A stretch of DNA of 64,000 nucleotides, taken from the NCBI RefSeq assembly GCF_013204845.1, contig NZ_JABMKY010000020.1:86206-150205 (forward strand), given 5' to 3'. Each line of letters begins with the position of its first letter. The first letter of the stretch is position 1. Position numbers and translations under genes: made by a program. Positions 44,570 to 53,805 of the stretch are shown one piece after another. This DNA is from Paenibacillus qinlingensis (GTDB taxonomy: Bacteria; Bacillota; Bacilli; Paenibacillales; NBRC-103111). A model generated the notes under the pieces. The model saw nothing but the letters and a program-made list of their open reading frames with translations, searched no databases and had not been told where the DNA came from.

Positions 44570-47500
44570 ATGATACTGATAGCAAGATTAAAGAAAGACT
44601 TTTTACTAAAGCTTGTACTTATTATAGCGGGGTGTGCATTATTTTCCTTTTTATGGATTATCAATCCCAATATGAAGCATGCATCTGCTGCGTCATGGAC
44701 GTACTGTGCCGGCGAAGGAGAGAATTGTTCATTTACGGGTACGAAGATTGTCGAGTACGGTTGGGCAACGTTTGAAAACCAAATATGGGTCATTAAAAAA
44801 CTGACGCCTAAATCGTACCAACTTAATGGTTCATCCGTGGAAGGTGTGCGATGCAGCGCGAACGAATTTGCTCCTGTTTCGGGTTCTATGTTTGGCAATT
44901 ATTGTATGGTAAGTGAGCCCGAGCCATCGCTTGATGTCTCGTGGTCTGCGTCTGTCGGGGAAGGGAATAAGTCAGTTACACTTACATTTTCCTCTACAGA
45001 AACCAATGCCGGGACACTAGAGGAGTTGAAGAATAAGATTTCGGTCAAAAGAACGGATGAGGCTGACTTCACAGTTTTAACCCCGGACGATTCCGTCAGC
45101 AACACGACTTCCTCCATTCTCGGGGGCGGTACGATAGTCATTACCTTTCAAAAACCGCTAATGGGTTTGGACAACCAAATTCGAATAGCTCCTGGCGCTT
45201 TGAAGGATATTCTGGGCACTACTTTTGATAGCGCAATCGAGATTAATCAATTAGAAGAGAATGATCTAGGTAATTGGCCGTATGTAGGTAATAGGGGCAT
45301 ATCCCAAGAGGCATCATTTAACATGTCACTCAAATTCGTACAGGATACGCCCTATTTGGCTTATATCGAAGACACTGGCAGTAAATTATTTGTGAAAAAA
45401 TGGGATGGCCGCAGTTGGATTCCCACAGGAGATGAGTCGATTTCCGGTGGAACCGATGGGCGAGTAGGAACCGCATTTTATGTATCCACGGCCGTTTCAG
45501 GCGATATGCTTTATGCAGCTTACTCGGATATAACGAATGGGTTTAAAGCCTATGTCAAAAAATACGACGGAAACCATTGGCAGCTCGTAGGCGGTGGAGC
45601 CGTTTCCGCGGACAGGGCGTTCGAGATGTCCATTACCGTTTCAAACGGTATCCCTTATCTGGCATACAAAGATGGGGCCAATGGCGACAAACTTACCGTG
45701 AAGAAGTTCAATGAGGGCAATAATAGTTGGGAAATGATGGGGATCGCGGGATTTTCACAGGATCCGGTATCACAGATCTCGTTATCAGTTAATAATGACA
45801 TCCCTTATGTGGCTTATCGCAATGAGAAACCGGATCGCGTCAATATAGGTGGCACATGGCAAGGCATGACAAGTTATTCAGGAGAGTTTAAAAAGTTTGA
45901 TACGGCTAGCGGCAATTGGGTGAATTTAGGTCCTTTTGCAACGGGCGGAAATTCGACCACGTACTTGACCTTTGATGGGGGCATTCCCTATGTGGCCTAT
46001 GTGGATTGGCTCACGGGTTATGGGGTCACATTGAAAAAGTTTGAAGGAAGCAGTTGGACTAGAGTAGACAATGGGACTTTTAAAGTAAGAGATTCCAGTA
46101 ATATCAGCTATACCTCGTTCTATTTTTATGAGGGCTTGCTCTATGTGGCAGGCTTATTATCAGACGGAAATACAGGTGTAAAAAAATGGAACGGAAGTAG
46201 TTGGGTATCTATAGGTACTTCGGGTAGTACAGAAGGATCGGTAATGGCTAATTCCTTATTTGTGAATAACGGCATTCCGTATCTAGCTAATAGCTCCTTT
46301 ATCTCAGGGGGAGACCTTACGATCAATCGAAAGCCCGGGGTTCAGAAATTTCTTCTAACAGCACCGGTGTTGACCGCTGACTCCACGAGTAATAACACGG
46401 AAAGTCCAATTGAACTTACTTTCTCGGATTTGTCGGCATGGCGCAATGAGATTACCGAGGTTAAGGATGGCACAGTTACGATATCATCAGCTGTTTATGC
46501 GGTTAGCTCGGGGAAGATAACGTTTAATCCAGGTGTGCTGAGCCTAGGTAACCATACCATCACGGTTTCGACGAAACATTACGGAGATGCTACTGTTAGC
46601 CAGTTGGTTCAGTTGAAACCAGTGACGTTAGCGCCTGACACGACAGAAAATGATGTTGCACATGACATCGCTATTACATTCGCTGATAATCCTGCATGGC
46701 GCGGCGCCATTACGACGGTGAAGGACGGAGTGATAACCATACCGTCAGATAACTACGTCGTAGACTCAGGAAAAATCACTTTTAGTGCTGGAGTACTAGC
46801 ACATGGTGATCATACGATTACGATTTCGGCAACAGATTATTTTGATACAAGCCTTAATCAACCCGTCTCATGGATGCCTTCACCTCATTTAACTGCGGAT
46901 AACACCGATAATTATGCTGCGAGTGCGATTGACATCACGTTTGCGGATGATGCGAATTGGCGGGATGAGATCACAGCTGTCAAAGATGGAACGAAGACGG
47001 TGCCAGTAGCGAAATATGCAATAAGCGCTGGGAAAATCTCTTTTAAAGCAGCCGCTTTGTCATTAGGAACCCATATTATCACCGTCATTGCACCTAATTA
47101 TGATGATGCCATCGTTACACAGGATATTCGCGCAGGTACAGGAGAAGTGATCAGCACTGATGCATCGCTATCTAATATGGTAGTTGATCAAAGTGCATTG
47201 ACATTCAATCCTTCGGAGTTTTCTTATCATGTGGATGTAGCCAACAGCGTTACAGGTTTCAATTTGACTTTAACCAAAGCTAATCCAAACCAAACTCTAT
47301 CGGTTACTGGTGTAACTTACACGACTAGTTCTGTCACCGGTGATGTGTACGTGTACACGATTTCTAATTTGAATGTTGGACAGAATCCAATCTTCATCGA
47401 TGTATATGCACAAGATGGAAGTTCACATTCTTATGTGCTTACTGTGAAACGGGCTGAGCCAAGCGCGCCAAGTGTGCCAAATGTGCCTGGTGGAAGCGGT

Positions 47501-48493
47501 CCAATTTCACTGCCAACGTCACCAATTACTACAGTGATTACCTCCACAGATGGCAATTTGACACTGCCAGTGGGTAAAACAGGCGAAGTTAGTTTGAACA
47601 GGGAAGTTACGATATCGATTCCGGCGGATGCTTCATCCCAAGAACTCAAGGTGACCATTGATAAAGTGCTGGATACACAGGAATTAATTAAGGATAAGGA
47701 AACGCTAGCAAGCCCTATCTTCGAGATTTTGAAGAACTTCACCGAGAACTTCAGCAAACCAATTACGCTGACATTTGCTTTTGATACGGCCAGTATAGCA
47801 AGTGACCAAAGAGCTGCGGTTTTCTATTTTGATGAAAAGAACAAGGTATGGGTAGAAGTTCCCGGCGGAAAAGTAAGTGGGGATCAAATCACTGTAGATG
47901 TGAATCATTTTACGAAATATGCGGTATTTGCAGTTGACCGAGAGGTAGTTAAACTGGATTTTAGTGATATATGGGGGCATTGGGCTGAGTCAGGCATTCT
48001 GCAAGCGGTGAATGGCGGTCTAGTCACGGGTTACCCGGACGGTACGTTCAAACCGAATCATACTGTGACGCGTGCGGAGTTTGCAGTCATGCTGATGAAT
48101 ACGTTGAAGCTGCAGGGAGTAGGCGCAAAACTGAATTTTACAGATCGTGCAGAGATTGGCGCTTGGGCGCAACAAGCTATCGCACTCGCAGTGCGTGAGG
48201 GGATCTTGCATGGCTATGAAGATGGCAGCTTCCAACCCAACGCTGAAATTACGCGAGCCGAGATGGCAGTAGTTATTGCAGGAGCTCTGGGCAAAGTTGC
48301 CGAGACAGATTCTGGAACGAGCTTTGCTGATGATAACCATATTGCCGTATGGGCAAAGGGCAGTGCAGCTTTCGTGTTAGAATCCGGGATCATGCTAGGA
48401 AAAGGTGATAACCTATTCGCCCCGCAAGATCATGCGACGAGAGCAGAGGCACTAACAGTTCTCTTGAAAGTTGGCGCACAGAAGAGCAAATAA
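44570..48493 (+). CDS. Giant SLH-domain cell-surface protein with propeller, Hb-interacting-like and cadherin-like repeats
   Basis: A 1307-residue exported protein. Signal segment about 10-42 (ending KHASAASW). Then a cysteine-containing module CAGEGENCSFTGTKIVEYG (about 45-115); an Ig-like region (about 120-225); a beta-propeller-like array with IPYLAYKDG / VKKFDG repeats (about 235-590); three repeats of the Shr-like Hb-interacting family, formerly DUF1533 (about 598-680, 683-765 and 772-855, each AWR-x-EIT-x-VKDGT); a cadherin-like beta sandwich (about 863-955); a ZU5-like region (about 980-1120); and three SLH domains (about 1128-1307, DIWGHWAESGI, GYPDGTFKPN, TRAEFAVML). SLH domains bind pyruvylated wall polymer, so it is non-covalently wall attached. 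AAGGAG precedes the ATG. Possible target of the upstream two-component system. Confidence 0.93.
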   Translation: MILIARLKKDFLLKLVLIIAGCALFSFLWIINPNMKHASAASWTYCAGEGENCSFTGTKIVEYGWATFENQIWVIKKLTPKSYQLNGSSVEGVRCSANEFAPVSGSMFGNYCMVSEPEPSLDVSWSASVGEGNKSVTLTFSSTETNAGTLEELKNKISVKRTDEADFTVLTPDDSVSNTTSSILGGGTIVITFQKPLMGLDNQIRIAPGALKDILGTTFDSAIEINQLEENDLGNWPYVGNRGISQEASFNMSLKFVQDTPYLAYIEDTGSKLFVKKWDGRSWIPTGDESISGGTDGRVGTAFYVSTAVSGDMLYAAYSDITNGFKAYVKKYDGNHWQLVGGGAVSADRAFEMSITVSNGIPYLAYKDGANGDKLTVKKFNEGNNSWEMMGIAGFSQDPVSQISLSVNNDIPYVAYRNEKPDRVNIGGTWQGMTSYSGEFKKFDTASGNWVNLGPFATGGNSTTYLTFDGGIPYVAYVDWLTGYGVTLKKFEGSSWTRVDNGTFKVRDSSNISYTSFYFYEGLLYVAGLLSDGNTGVKKWNGSSWVSIGTSGSTEGSVMANSLFVNNGIPYLANSSFISGGDLTINRKPGVQKFLLTAPVLTADSTSNNTESPIELTFSDLSAWRNEITEVKDGTVTISSAVYAVSSGKITFNPGVLSLGNHTITVSTKHYGDATVSQLVQLKPVTLAPDTTENDVAHDIAITFADNPAWRGAITTVKDGVITIPSDNYVVDSGKITFSAGVLAHGDHTITISATDYFDTSLNQPVSWMPSPHLTADNTDNYAASAIDITFADDANWRDEITAVKDGTKTVPVAKYAISAGKISFKAAALSLGTHIITVIAPNYDDAIVTQDIRAGTGEVISTDASLSNMVVDQSALTFNPSEFSYHVDVANSVTGFNLTLTKANPNQTLSVTGVTYTTSSVTGDVYVYTISNLNVGQNPIFIDVYAQDGSSHSYVLTVKRAEPSAPSVPNVPGGSGPISLPTSPITTVITSTDGNLTLPVGKTGEVSLNREVTISIPADASSQELKVTIDKVLDTQELIKDKETLASPIFEILKNFTENFSKPITLTFAFDTASIASDQRAAVFYFDEKNKVWVEVPGGKVSGDQITVDVNHFTKYAVFAVDREVVKLDFSDIWGHWAESGILQAVNGGLVTGYPDGTFKPNHTVTRAEFAVMLMNTLKLQGVGAKLNFTDRAEIGAWAQQAIALAVREGILHGYEDGSFQPNAEITRAEMAVVIAGALGKVAETDSGTSFADDNHIAVWAKGSAAFVLESGIMLGKGDNLFAPQDHATRAEALTVLLKVGAQKSK

Positions 48494-48613
48494 TGGCAAA
48501 GAATTAAGGCTTCTCCTCCTTAATATAGAGAATTCCTAGTGTGACAAAGTTACGGTTTATTTTAATCAAACCTGATAAAGTCATAAGCGTTAGAAATAAT
48601 AATAACAAAATAA

Positions 48614-48664
48614 GTAGATAGCATTGTTTCATATTGACCGAAGAACGGTGCTATTTACTTTTTT
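48614..48664 (+). terminator. Rho-independent terminator after the SLH protein gene
   Basis: Stem AGTAGATAGCA / TGCTATTTACT with a loop of about 25 bases containing a small inner repeat, followed by TTTTTT. It lies between the SLH gene and namA. Confidence 0.7.
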
Positions 48665-48715
48665 AAGGAATTGCTCTAATGGTTTTCTCAAAACACAACA
48701 AGAGGAGAAGAGATC

Positions 48716-49747
48716 ATGGATCATTTATTTACACCATTTAAGATTAAAGGATTAGAATTGAAAAACCGCGTCGTTATGCCGCCGATGTGCCAATATGCAG
48801 TTGGGAACAAGGATGGGATCGTTAACGATTGGCATTATCACCACTATGTTAGCCGTGCAATCGGAGGCGCAAGCCTCATTATTATAGAGATGACAGACGT
48901 TGAGCCAGATGGCCGAATTACTGACTTCGACCTTGGGCTTTGGTCTGATGAACAAATCGCTCCTTTGAAACGTATCATAGATGCAGTTCATCAATATGGC
49001 GCAAAAGTAGGCATCCAGATTGCCCATGCTGGACGAAAAGCGGAAGATGCAAATGTTCCAGTGGCGCCATCCGCTATTCCGTTTGATGATAAGTCAAAGA
49101 CACCGCGGGCTCTGACATCGGATGAAACGAAGCAAATAGTCGAAAAATTTCGTTCGGCTGCGGAACGCGCTATCAAAGCTGGGGTTGATACAATTGAAAT
49201 TCACGGAGCTCATGGCTACTTGATCCATCAATTCCAGTCTTCGTATACGAATAAACGTACAGATGAATATGGCCAAGATTTGACGTTGTTTGGTCAACAA
49301 GTCATTCGAGCCGTAAAAAGCATAATGCCTGAACATATGCCACTCGTGATGCGTATTTCGGCCAGAGAGTATGTCGAAGATGGTTACGATTTGAAGGAAA
49401 GCATTGCGTTCTCCAAAGTATACAAGGATGCAGGAGTTGATGTTTTTCATGTCAGCTCGGGAGGAGAAGGCCCTATACTTGCACATGGAAGACCAGGAAC
49501 GCACGCAGCGTATCAAGTACCCATGGCAAGAGAAATTAGGAACGCACTGAACATCCCCGTCATTGCTGTCGGACGGTTGGATGAGCCAGTATTGGCAAAT
49601 GCCGTTATCGGCAACGAAGAAGCGGATCTCGTGGCCGTTGGCCGGGGGATGTTAAGAAATCCCTATTGGGCTCTTCAGGCAGCCACTGTGCTTGGCAAAG
49701 AAATCAATATTCCAGGTGTTTATCATATGGGATTTAATCTGAAGTAA
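48716..49747 (+). CDS. namA: NADPH dehydrogenase, Old Yellow Enzyme family (YqjM-like)
   Basis: FMN enzyme reducing activated C=C bonds of enals, enones and nitro compounds with NADPH; thought to function in oxidative and xenobiotic stress. The 343-residue protein follows B. subtilis NamA/YqjM closely: the redox-tuning Cys in VVMPPMCQYAV, QIAHAGRKAE, substrate-binding His pair in EIHGAHGYLIHQF, YTNKRTDEYG, and AVGRGMLRNPYWAL at the FMN phosphate site. GAGGAGAAGAG precedes the ATG. Monocistronic between two terminators; cytoplasmic. Confidence 0.95.
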   Translation: MDHLFTPFKIKGLELKNRVVMPPMCQYAVGNKDGIVNDWHYHHYVSRAIGGASLIIIEMTDVEPDGRITDFDLGLWSDEQIAPLKRIIDAVHQYGAKVGIQIAHAGRKAEDANVPVAPSAIPFDDKSKTPRALTSDETKQIVEKFRSAAERAIKAGVDTIEIHGAHGYLIHQFQSSYTNKRTDEYGQDLTLFGQQVIRAVKSIMPEHMPLVMRISAREYVEDGYDLKESIAFSKVYKDAGVDVFHVSSGGEGPILAHGRPGTHAAYQVPMAREIRNALNIPVIAVGRLDEPVLANAVIGNEEADLVAVGRGMLRNPYWALQAATVLGKEINIPGVYHMGFNLK

Positions 49748-49782
49748 ACAGACGGGGGCAATACGACGAATCGAGATAACTT

Positions 49783-49817
49783 AAAGAAGCACTTGCCCAG
49801 AGCAGTGCTTCTTTTGG
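49783..49817 (+). terminator. Rho-independent terminator after namA
   Basis: Stem AAAGAAGCACT / AGTGCTTCTTT with a 10-base loop, running into TT. Confidence 0.85.
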
Positions 49818-49935
49818 TTGTCTAGATCGAATAAAATAATCCACTTTAAATCCATTCGTGGAAGACTGATGAATTAACGTCTTTAATTTGTGCATAATAC
49901 TGCATATACCTAAATGTTGGGAGATCAAGATTCGC

Positions 49936-51414
49936 ATGCTGAAAACGGAGCAATCGGACATCGAAGAATTGCTGCGTTTGTCTAGCCAATCGAGTGATTT
50001 TAGAACGGGCAAAATCTCTTTCTCGAATCAGCAGATATACATAGCCTATTACAGTACTTTAATCGATCAGAATTTGCTTCAGGAGCATGTTCTTCAACCT
50101 TTGAAGCAATGCCCCATTGGTGCTATCCAGACGTTAGAGGAACTTCGAGAATTAATTCCGATCGACGAAATCGAGATTACAGATAAGATCGATGTTATTC
50201 AGTCCAAATTGTTCAAAGGCGCTATCATTGTTCGACTTCACGAAGTGGATTCGGTATGCGCATTGATTCATTTGGCAAACAAAAGCGGGATGCGTAAAAG
50301 TAACGATACGGAGAATGAGTTTAGCGTCGTTGGACCTAAAGTGGGTTTCGTTGAGGATATTGATACGAATCTTTGCCTAATAAGAGCGCAAATCAATATT
50401 CCAAATCTAATCGTCAAGGAAATCTCAATCGGTTCTGTATCCAAAACGAAGGTAGCGATTGTCTATATCAATGGTGTGACCAACGAACAGAACGTTCAAA
50501 CGATTGAGCAAAGATTGCTGGCGATCGACTGCGATGTTGTATTCGACTCCTCCGAGCTCGATCAAATCATTTCGGACAACTCTTTGTCACCTTTCCCGTT
50601 GTTCGTGAGCACCGAACGCAGGGATCGGGTTGTGTACGCACTCATTTCGGGACAAGTCGCGGTCATCAGTGATGGATCGCCTTATTTTATAACAGGTCCT
50701 TCGAGCTTGTTCGATTTTTTTATTTCCCCGGAAGACTATTATATGCCTTGGATATTAGGGTCGTTTTTTCGCATCATCCGGATCCTAGGAGTTATCTTTT
50801 CCTTGTTTGCAACCTCCATGTATGTCGCAGTGATGACGTACCATTATGAGGTCATTCCACATAATTTGTTAGGTCCTCTCGTTTTTTCGAGGCTCAATGT
50901 ACCTTTCCCGCCCGTGCTTGAAGTGCTGTTTCTGGAAATGACGATAGAGTTTCTACGCGAAGCCGGTGCCCGTTTACCGAGCAAGATCGGCCAAACTTTG
51001 GGTATCGTCGGAGGAATCGTAGTCGGCCAGGCAGCGGTCGAAGCTGCGTTAACTAGTAATATTCTTATCATTATCGTATCTCTGTCGGCATTAGCCTCCT
51101 TCGCCACACCGATATACAAGATGTCGAATACGATTCGCTTCCTACGTTTTCCGATTATTCTTTTATCCGCGGTCTGGGGCGCTTTGGGAATTTTTATCGC
51201 GATCTGCTTCTTAATTGTCCATATCACCAGGTTGCAATCGTTGGGATATCCGTATACGGTGCCCTTATATCCTTTACGAATTAAAGATTTTCGAGACAGC
51301 TTTATCCGTTCATCATTTCAATATACGGGAAACAGGCCGAGCTATCTAAAGTCGAGTTCAAAGAAACGATACATGCCAAAACCTGTAAAACGGCGCTTTG
51401 AGTGGGACGAATAA
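49936..51414 (+). CDS. GerA family spore germinant receptor subunit A
   Basis: Large subunit of an inner-spore-membrane germinant receptor. The 492-residue protein has a hydrophilic N-terminal domain (to about 260) and four to five C-terminal membrane helices. GerA-family landmarks include GQVAVISDGSPYFITGPSSL, FFISPEDYYMPWILGSFFR, EMTIEFLREAGARLPSKIGQ and LGIVGGIVVGQAAVEAALTS. ATG 49936 is the best available start; the frame extends upstream to TTG 49888 without a clear ribosome site. First gene of a three-gene A-C-B operon like gerK. Which germinant it senses is not deducible. Confidence 0.92.
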   Translation: MLKTEQSDIEELLRLSSQSSDFRTGKISFSNQQIYIAYYSTLIDQNLLQEHVLQPLKQCPIGAIQTLEELRELIPIDEIEITDKIDVIQSKLFKGAIIVRLHEVDSVCALIHLANKSGMRKSNDTENEFSVVGPKVGFVEDIDTNLCLIRAQINIPNLIVKEISIGSVSKTKVAIVYINGVTNEQNVQTIEQRLLAIDCDVVFDSSELDQIISDNSLSPFPLFVSTERRDRVVYALISGQVAVISDGSPYFITGPSSLFDFFISPEDYYMPWILGSFFRIIRILGVIFSLFATSMYVAVMTYHYEVIPHNLLGPLVFSRLNVPFPPVLEVLFLEMTIEFLREAGARLPSKIGQTLGIVGGIVVGQAAVEAALTSNILIIIVSLSALASFATPIYKMSNTIRFLRFPIILLSAVWGALGIFIAICFLIVHITRLQSLGYPYTVPLYPLRIKDFRDSFIRSSFQYTGNRPSYLKSSSKKRYMPKPVKRRFEWDE

Positions 51415-51449
51415 TGACGTTCGATTACAAAAAGGAGGGGCGGCCGGTA

Positions 51450-52535
51450 TTGTTAGTTAAAAACCTTCTTGCCACCCTGCTGGCTGTCGGACTCCTCACT
51501 GGATGCAGCGATCAGAGAGTATTAAATAAAATCAATCTTATCCAAACCATGGGTCTGGATTCCTCCGATCAGGGGGTGAAAAGTACAGTGCTTATCGGAA
51601 GCTTCAAGAAAAAGGGAGAGACTGATATTCAAGTCTTGAATACGGTAGCGGATACCACTTTTGACATCGCTCCCAAATTAAGCTTGCAATCGAAAAATAT
51701 AATAGAATATGGCCAACTCGGTCTGGTAATCTTCAGCCAAAGCTATGCTCGGCAAGGTATTGGGCCAGCTCTAGAGAGTCTCTGCCGTAGCCAGAAAATA
51801 TCTAGCAGTATGCTTCTCGGAGTAACGGATTCGACGGCTTCAGAATTGTTAGCCAAAGCACAGAAATCCCAGGATTCGTATTATCTATGCGATATGATCG
51901 ATCAAAATATTAAATACGGCATTTTGCCGAGAAATAACCTACAGGAGACATTGTTTCAATATTACGGCGAAGGGCGCGATCTGTTTTTGCCGTATTTCGT
52001 GTCGGAAGGAGACGATATCCGTATCGAAGGTTTGGCTTTATTCAAAGATGACAAATTTGTAACCAAAATCGGAAACAATAAGGTGTTTTTATTAAAGCTG
52101 CTTATGCAAACTACGAAGAACGGGAATTTTTTAGTGCCTTTAGCAGGGGAGGAACATAAGGAAGAAAATTACATTCAATTCAGTAGTACGGGTTCCGGAG
52201 CAACTTTTAAGTTGGATCGACTGAACCCTGTTCCTTCCATCCATATCCATGTGCGACTGAGTGCTCAAGCCAAACAATACCCTAGCGGTATCGATTTCAA
52301 CTCCAAGGAACAAATTTCGAAGCTCGAATCGGACATCGGTGCGTACTTTGAAGATGAATTGCAACAGTTTCTTGCTTTCTGCCAAAAAAAAAGTGTGGAC
52401 CCGGTAGGCATCGGAGACTTCGTCCGAAGTAAAACGAAGGACTGGAACGCCGCGCATTTTGCTGAAATATACCCAAAAATCGAGTTAAAAGTGAATGTTC
52501 ATTTTACTATCGTCCAACCCGTCATGATTCAATAA
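51450..52535 (+). CDS. Ger(x)C family spore germination lipoprotein
   Basis: Lipoprotein C subunit of the germinant receptor. TTG 51450 is chosen because AAAGGAGGGG ends 9 bases upstream and the protein then starts directly with a lipoprotein signal (LVKNLLATLLAVGLLTGC); an ATG at 51414, overlapping the previous stop, would add 12 residues ahead of it. The 361-residue protein continues with the family features LIQTMGLDSSDQGVK and the C-terminal IYPKIELKVNVHFTI. Needed for receptor function after diacylglycerol addition in homologues. Confidence 0.9.
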   Translation: MLVKNLLATLLAVGLLTGCSDQRVLNKINLIQTMGLDSSDQGVKSTVLIGSFKKKGETDIQVLNTVADTTFDIAPKLSLQSKNIIEYGQLGLVIFSQSYARQGIGPALESLCRSQKISSSMLLGVTDSTASELLAKAQKSQDSYYLCDMIDQNIKYGILPRNNLQETLFQYYGEGRDLFLPYFVSEGDDIRIEGLALFKDDKFVTKIGNNKVFLLKLLMQTTKNGNFLVPLAGEEHKEENYIQFSSTGSGATFKLDRLNPVPSIHIHVRLSAQAKQYPSGIDFNSKEQISKLESDIGAYFEDELQQFLAFCQKKSVDPVGIGDFVRSKTKDWNAAHFAEIYPKIELKVNVHFTIVQPVMIQ

Positions 52536-52572
52536 AATGAACGACAGGGGCGAATACCTGCAGGAGGCTTCG

Positions 52573-53664
52573 ATGAGACAACCCGCGACCAATGAATGGA
52601 AAGTATCCCCATTCTTCGTATTCTTTCTGCTTTACGCTAGTATGGTCGAAATCGGGGTGTTGAATTATCAGAAAGCTTTGATGCAGTATGCGGGCTATAA
52701 TGCTTGGATGTCCATTCCGATCACGGGAATTAGCATTCATATCGTCATCTGGATGATGTATCAAATCTGCTCATCCAAAGGGGAGATGGGCATCTACGAA
52801 ATTAATCAGCATTATTTCGGTAAATGGCTCGGCATAGCCCTTAATGCAGCCATCGTTTGCTACTTCGCCTTTGGAGCCTTCATAACCTTCAGAGTTTATT
52901 TGGCTATTATTCAATACATGCTTTTCCCGGAAATGAGCCTGTTATCAATAAGTTTAATATTTGTTATTCTATTGTATTACACAGTATCAGGAGGTTTTCG
53001 TACGATTGTAGGGATCTGCTTCTGGGGGGTGCTTTTCTCATTTGCCTTTATTATCCCGTTAAATTTGCTGGGTCTTTCCTATTTGCATCTTCAGAATCTG
53101 TTTCCGTTGTGGAACCACTCGACAGCAGATCTGCTTCATTCCGCCAAAAGCATGGTCTTTCAATACTTGGGTATCGAAGCGATACTTGTGTATTACCCGT
53201 TTATTCAGACTCCGGCCAAATCACAAAAATGGGCTCATTGGACGGTTTTACTAGTAACCGTTTATTATTTGATTACAATCTTGATTACTTTTATGTATTA
53301 TAGCGAGATCCAGCTGCAGAAAGTCATCTGGCCGACTTTACATAGGGTTTCGTTACTAAAACTTCCGTTGATTCAAAGGTTGGAGTATTTAGTTGTTTCC
53401 GTATTGTTTATCAAAATCGTAGCCTGCATAGCGCTCGGACTATGGGCTGCTTGTCGTGGCGCAAAGCTGAGCTTGCGCATGAAACAGCCTATCAGTTTAA
53501 TCTTGATTCTGGCTGTATTTCTGGTCTTAGTGTTTTTTGTAAAAGACATGATATTGATCAAACGGATGTCCGGTTTCTATGAATCAACTGGATTTTATTT
53601 TATTTATGCGTATGTCCCGCTATTGTTTGTACTTACCCGCATCAGAAAAATAGGGAAAGCCTAG
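52573..53664 (+). CDS. GerAB/GerKB family spore germination permease
   Basis: Integral-membrane B subunit of the receptor, of the amino-acid permease-like endospore germination family. The 363-residue protein has about ten helices (SPFFVFFLLYASMVEIGVLN at the start, FLVLVFFVKDMILI and FYFIYAYVPLLFVLTRI at the end). CAGGAGG lies just ahead of ATG 52573; an ATG at 52537, one base after the previous stop, overlaps no ribosome site. In homologues this subunit binds the germinant. Ends the operon before a hairpin terminator. Confidence 0.92.
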   Translation: MRQPATNEWKVSPFFVFFLLYASMVEIGVLNYQKALMQYAGYNAWMSIPITGISIHIVIWMMYQICSSKGEMGIYEINQHYFGKWLGIALNAAIVCYFAFGAFITFRVYLAIIQYMLFPEMSLLSISLIFVILLYYTVSGGFRTIVGICFWGVLFSFAFIIPLNLLGLSYLHLQNLFPLWNHSTADLLHSAKSMVFQYLGIEAILVYYPFIQTPAKSQKWAHWTVLLVTVYYLITILITFMYYSEIQLQKVIWPTLHRVSLLKLPLIQRLEYLVVSVLFIKIVACIALGLWAACRGAKLSLRMKQPISLILILAVFLVLVFFVKDMILIKRMSGFYESTGFYFIYAYVPLLFVLTRIRKIGKA

Positions 53665-53718
53665 TGAATGCGATATACGTTATACATTGATAGGATACCG
53701 AATCTATACACAAATAAG

Positions 53719-53748
53719 AGCCCGAGGGGAAATATCCTCGGGCTTTAT
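53719..53748. terminator. Terminator between the germination operon and the MutS2 paralogue
   Basis: Perfect stem AGCCCGAGG / CCTCGGGCT with an 8-base loop, followed by TTAT on the plus strand and by CTTATTT on the minus strand. It separates convergent genes. Confidence 0.75.
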
Positions 53749-53805
53749 GGCATACCGTCAGCCAAACGTTCAATTTATGAATTGCCGATAAGCAGATCCG
53801 TGTAT

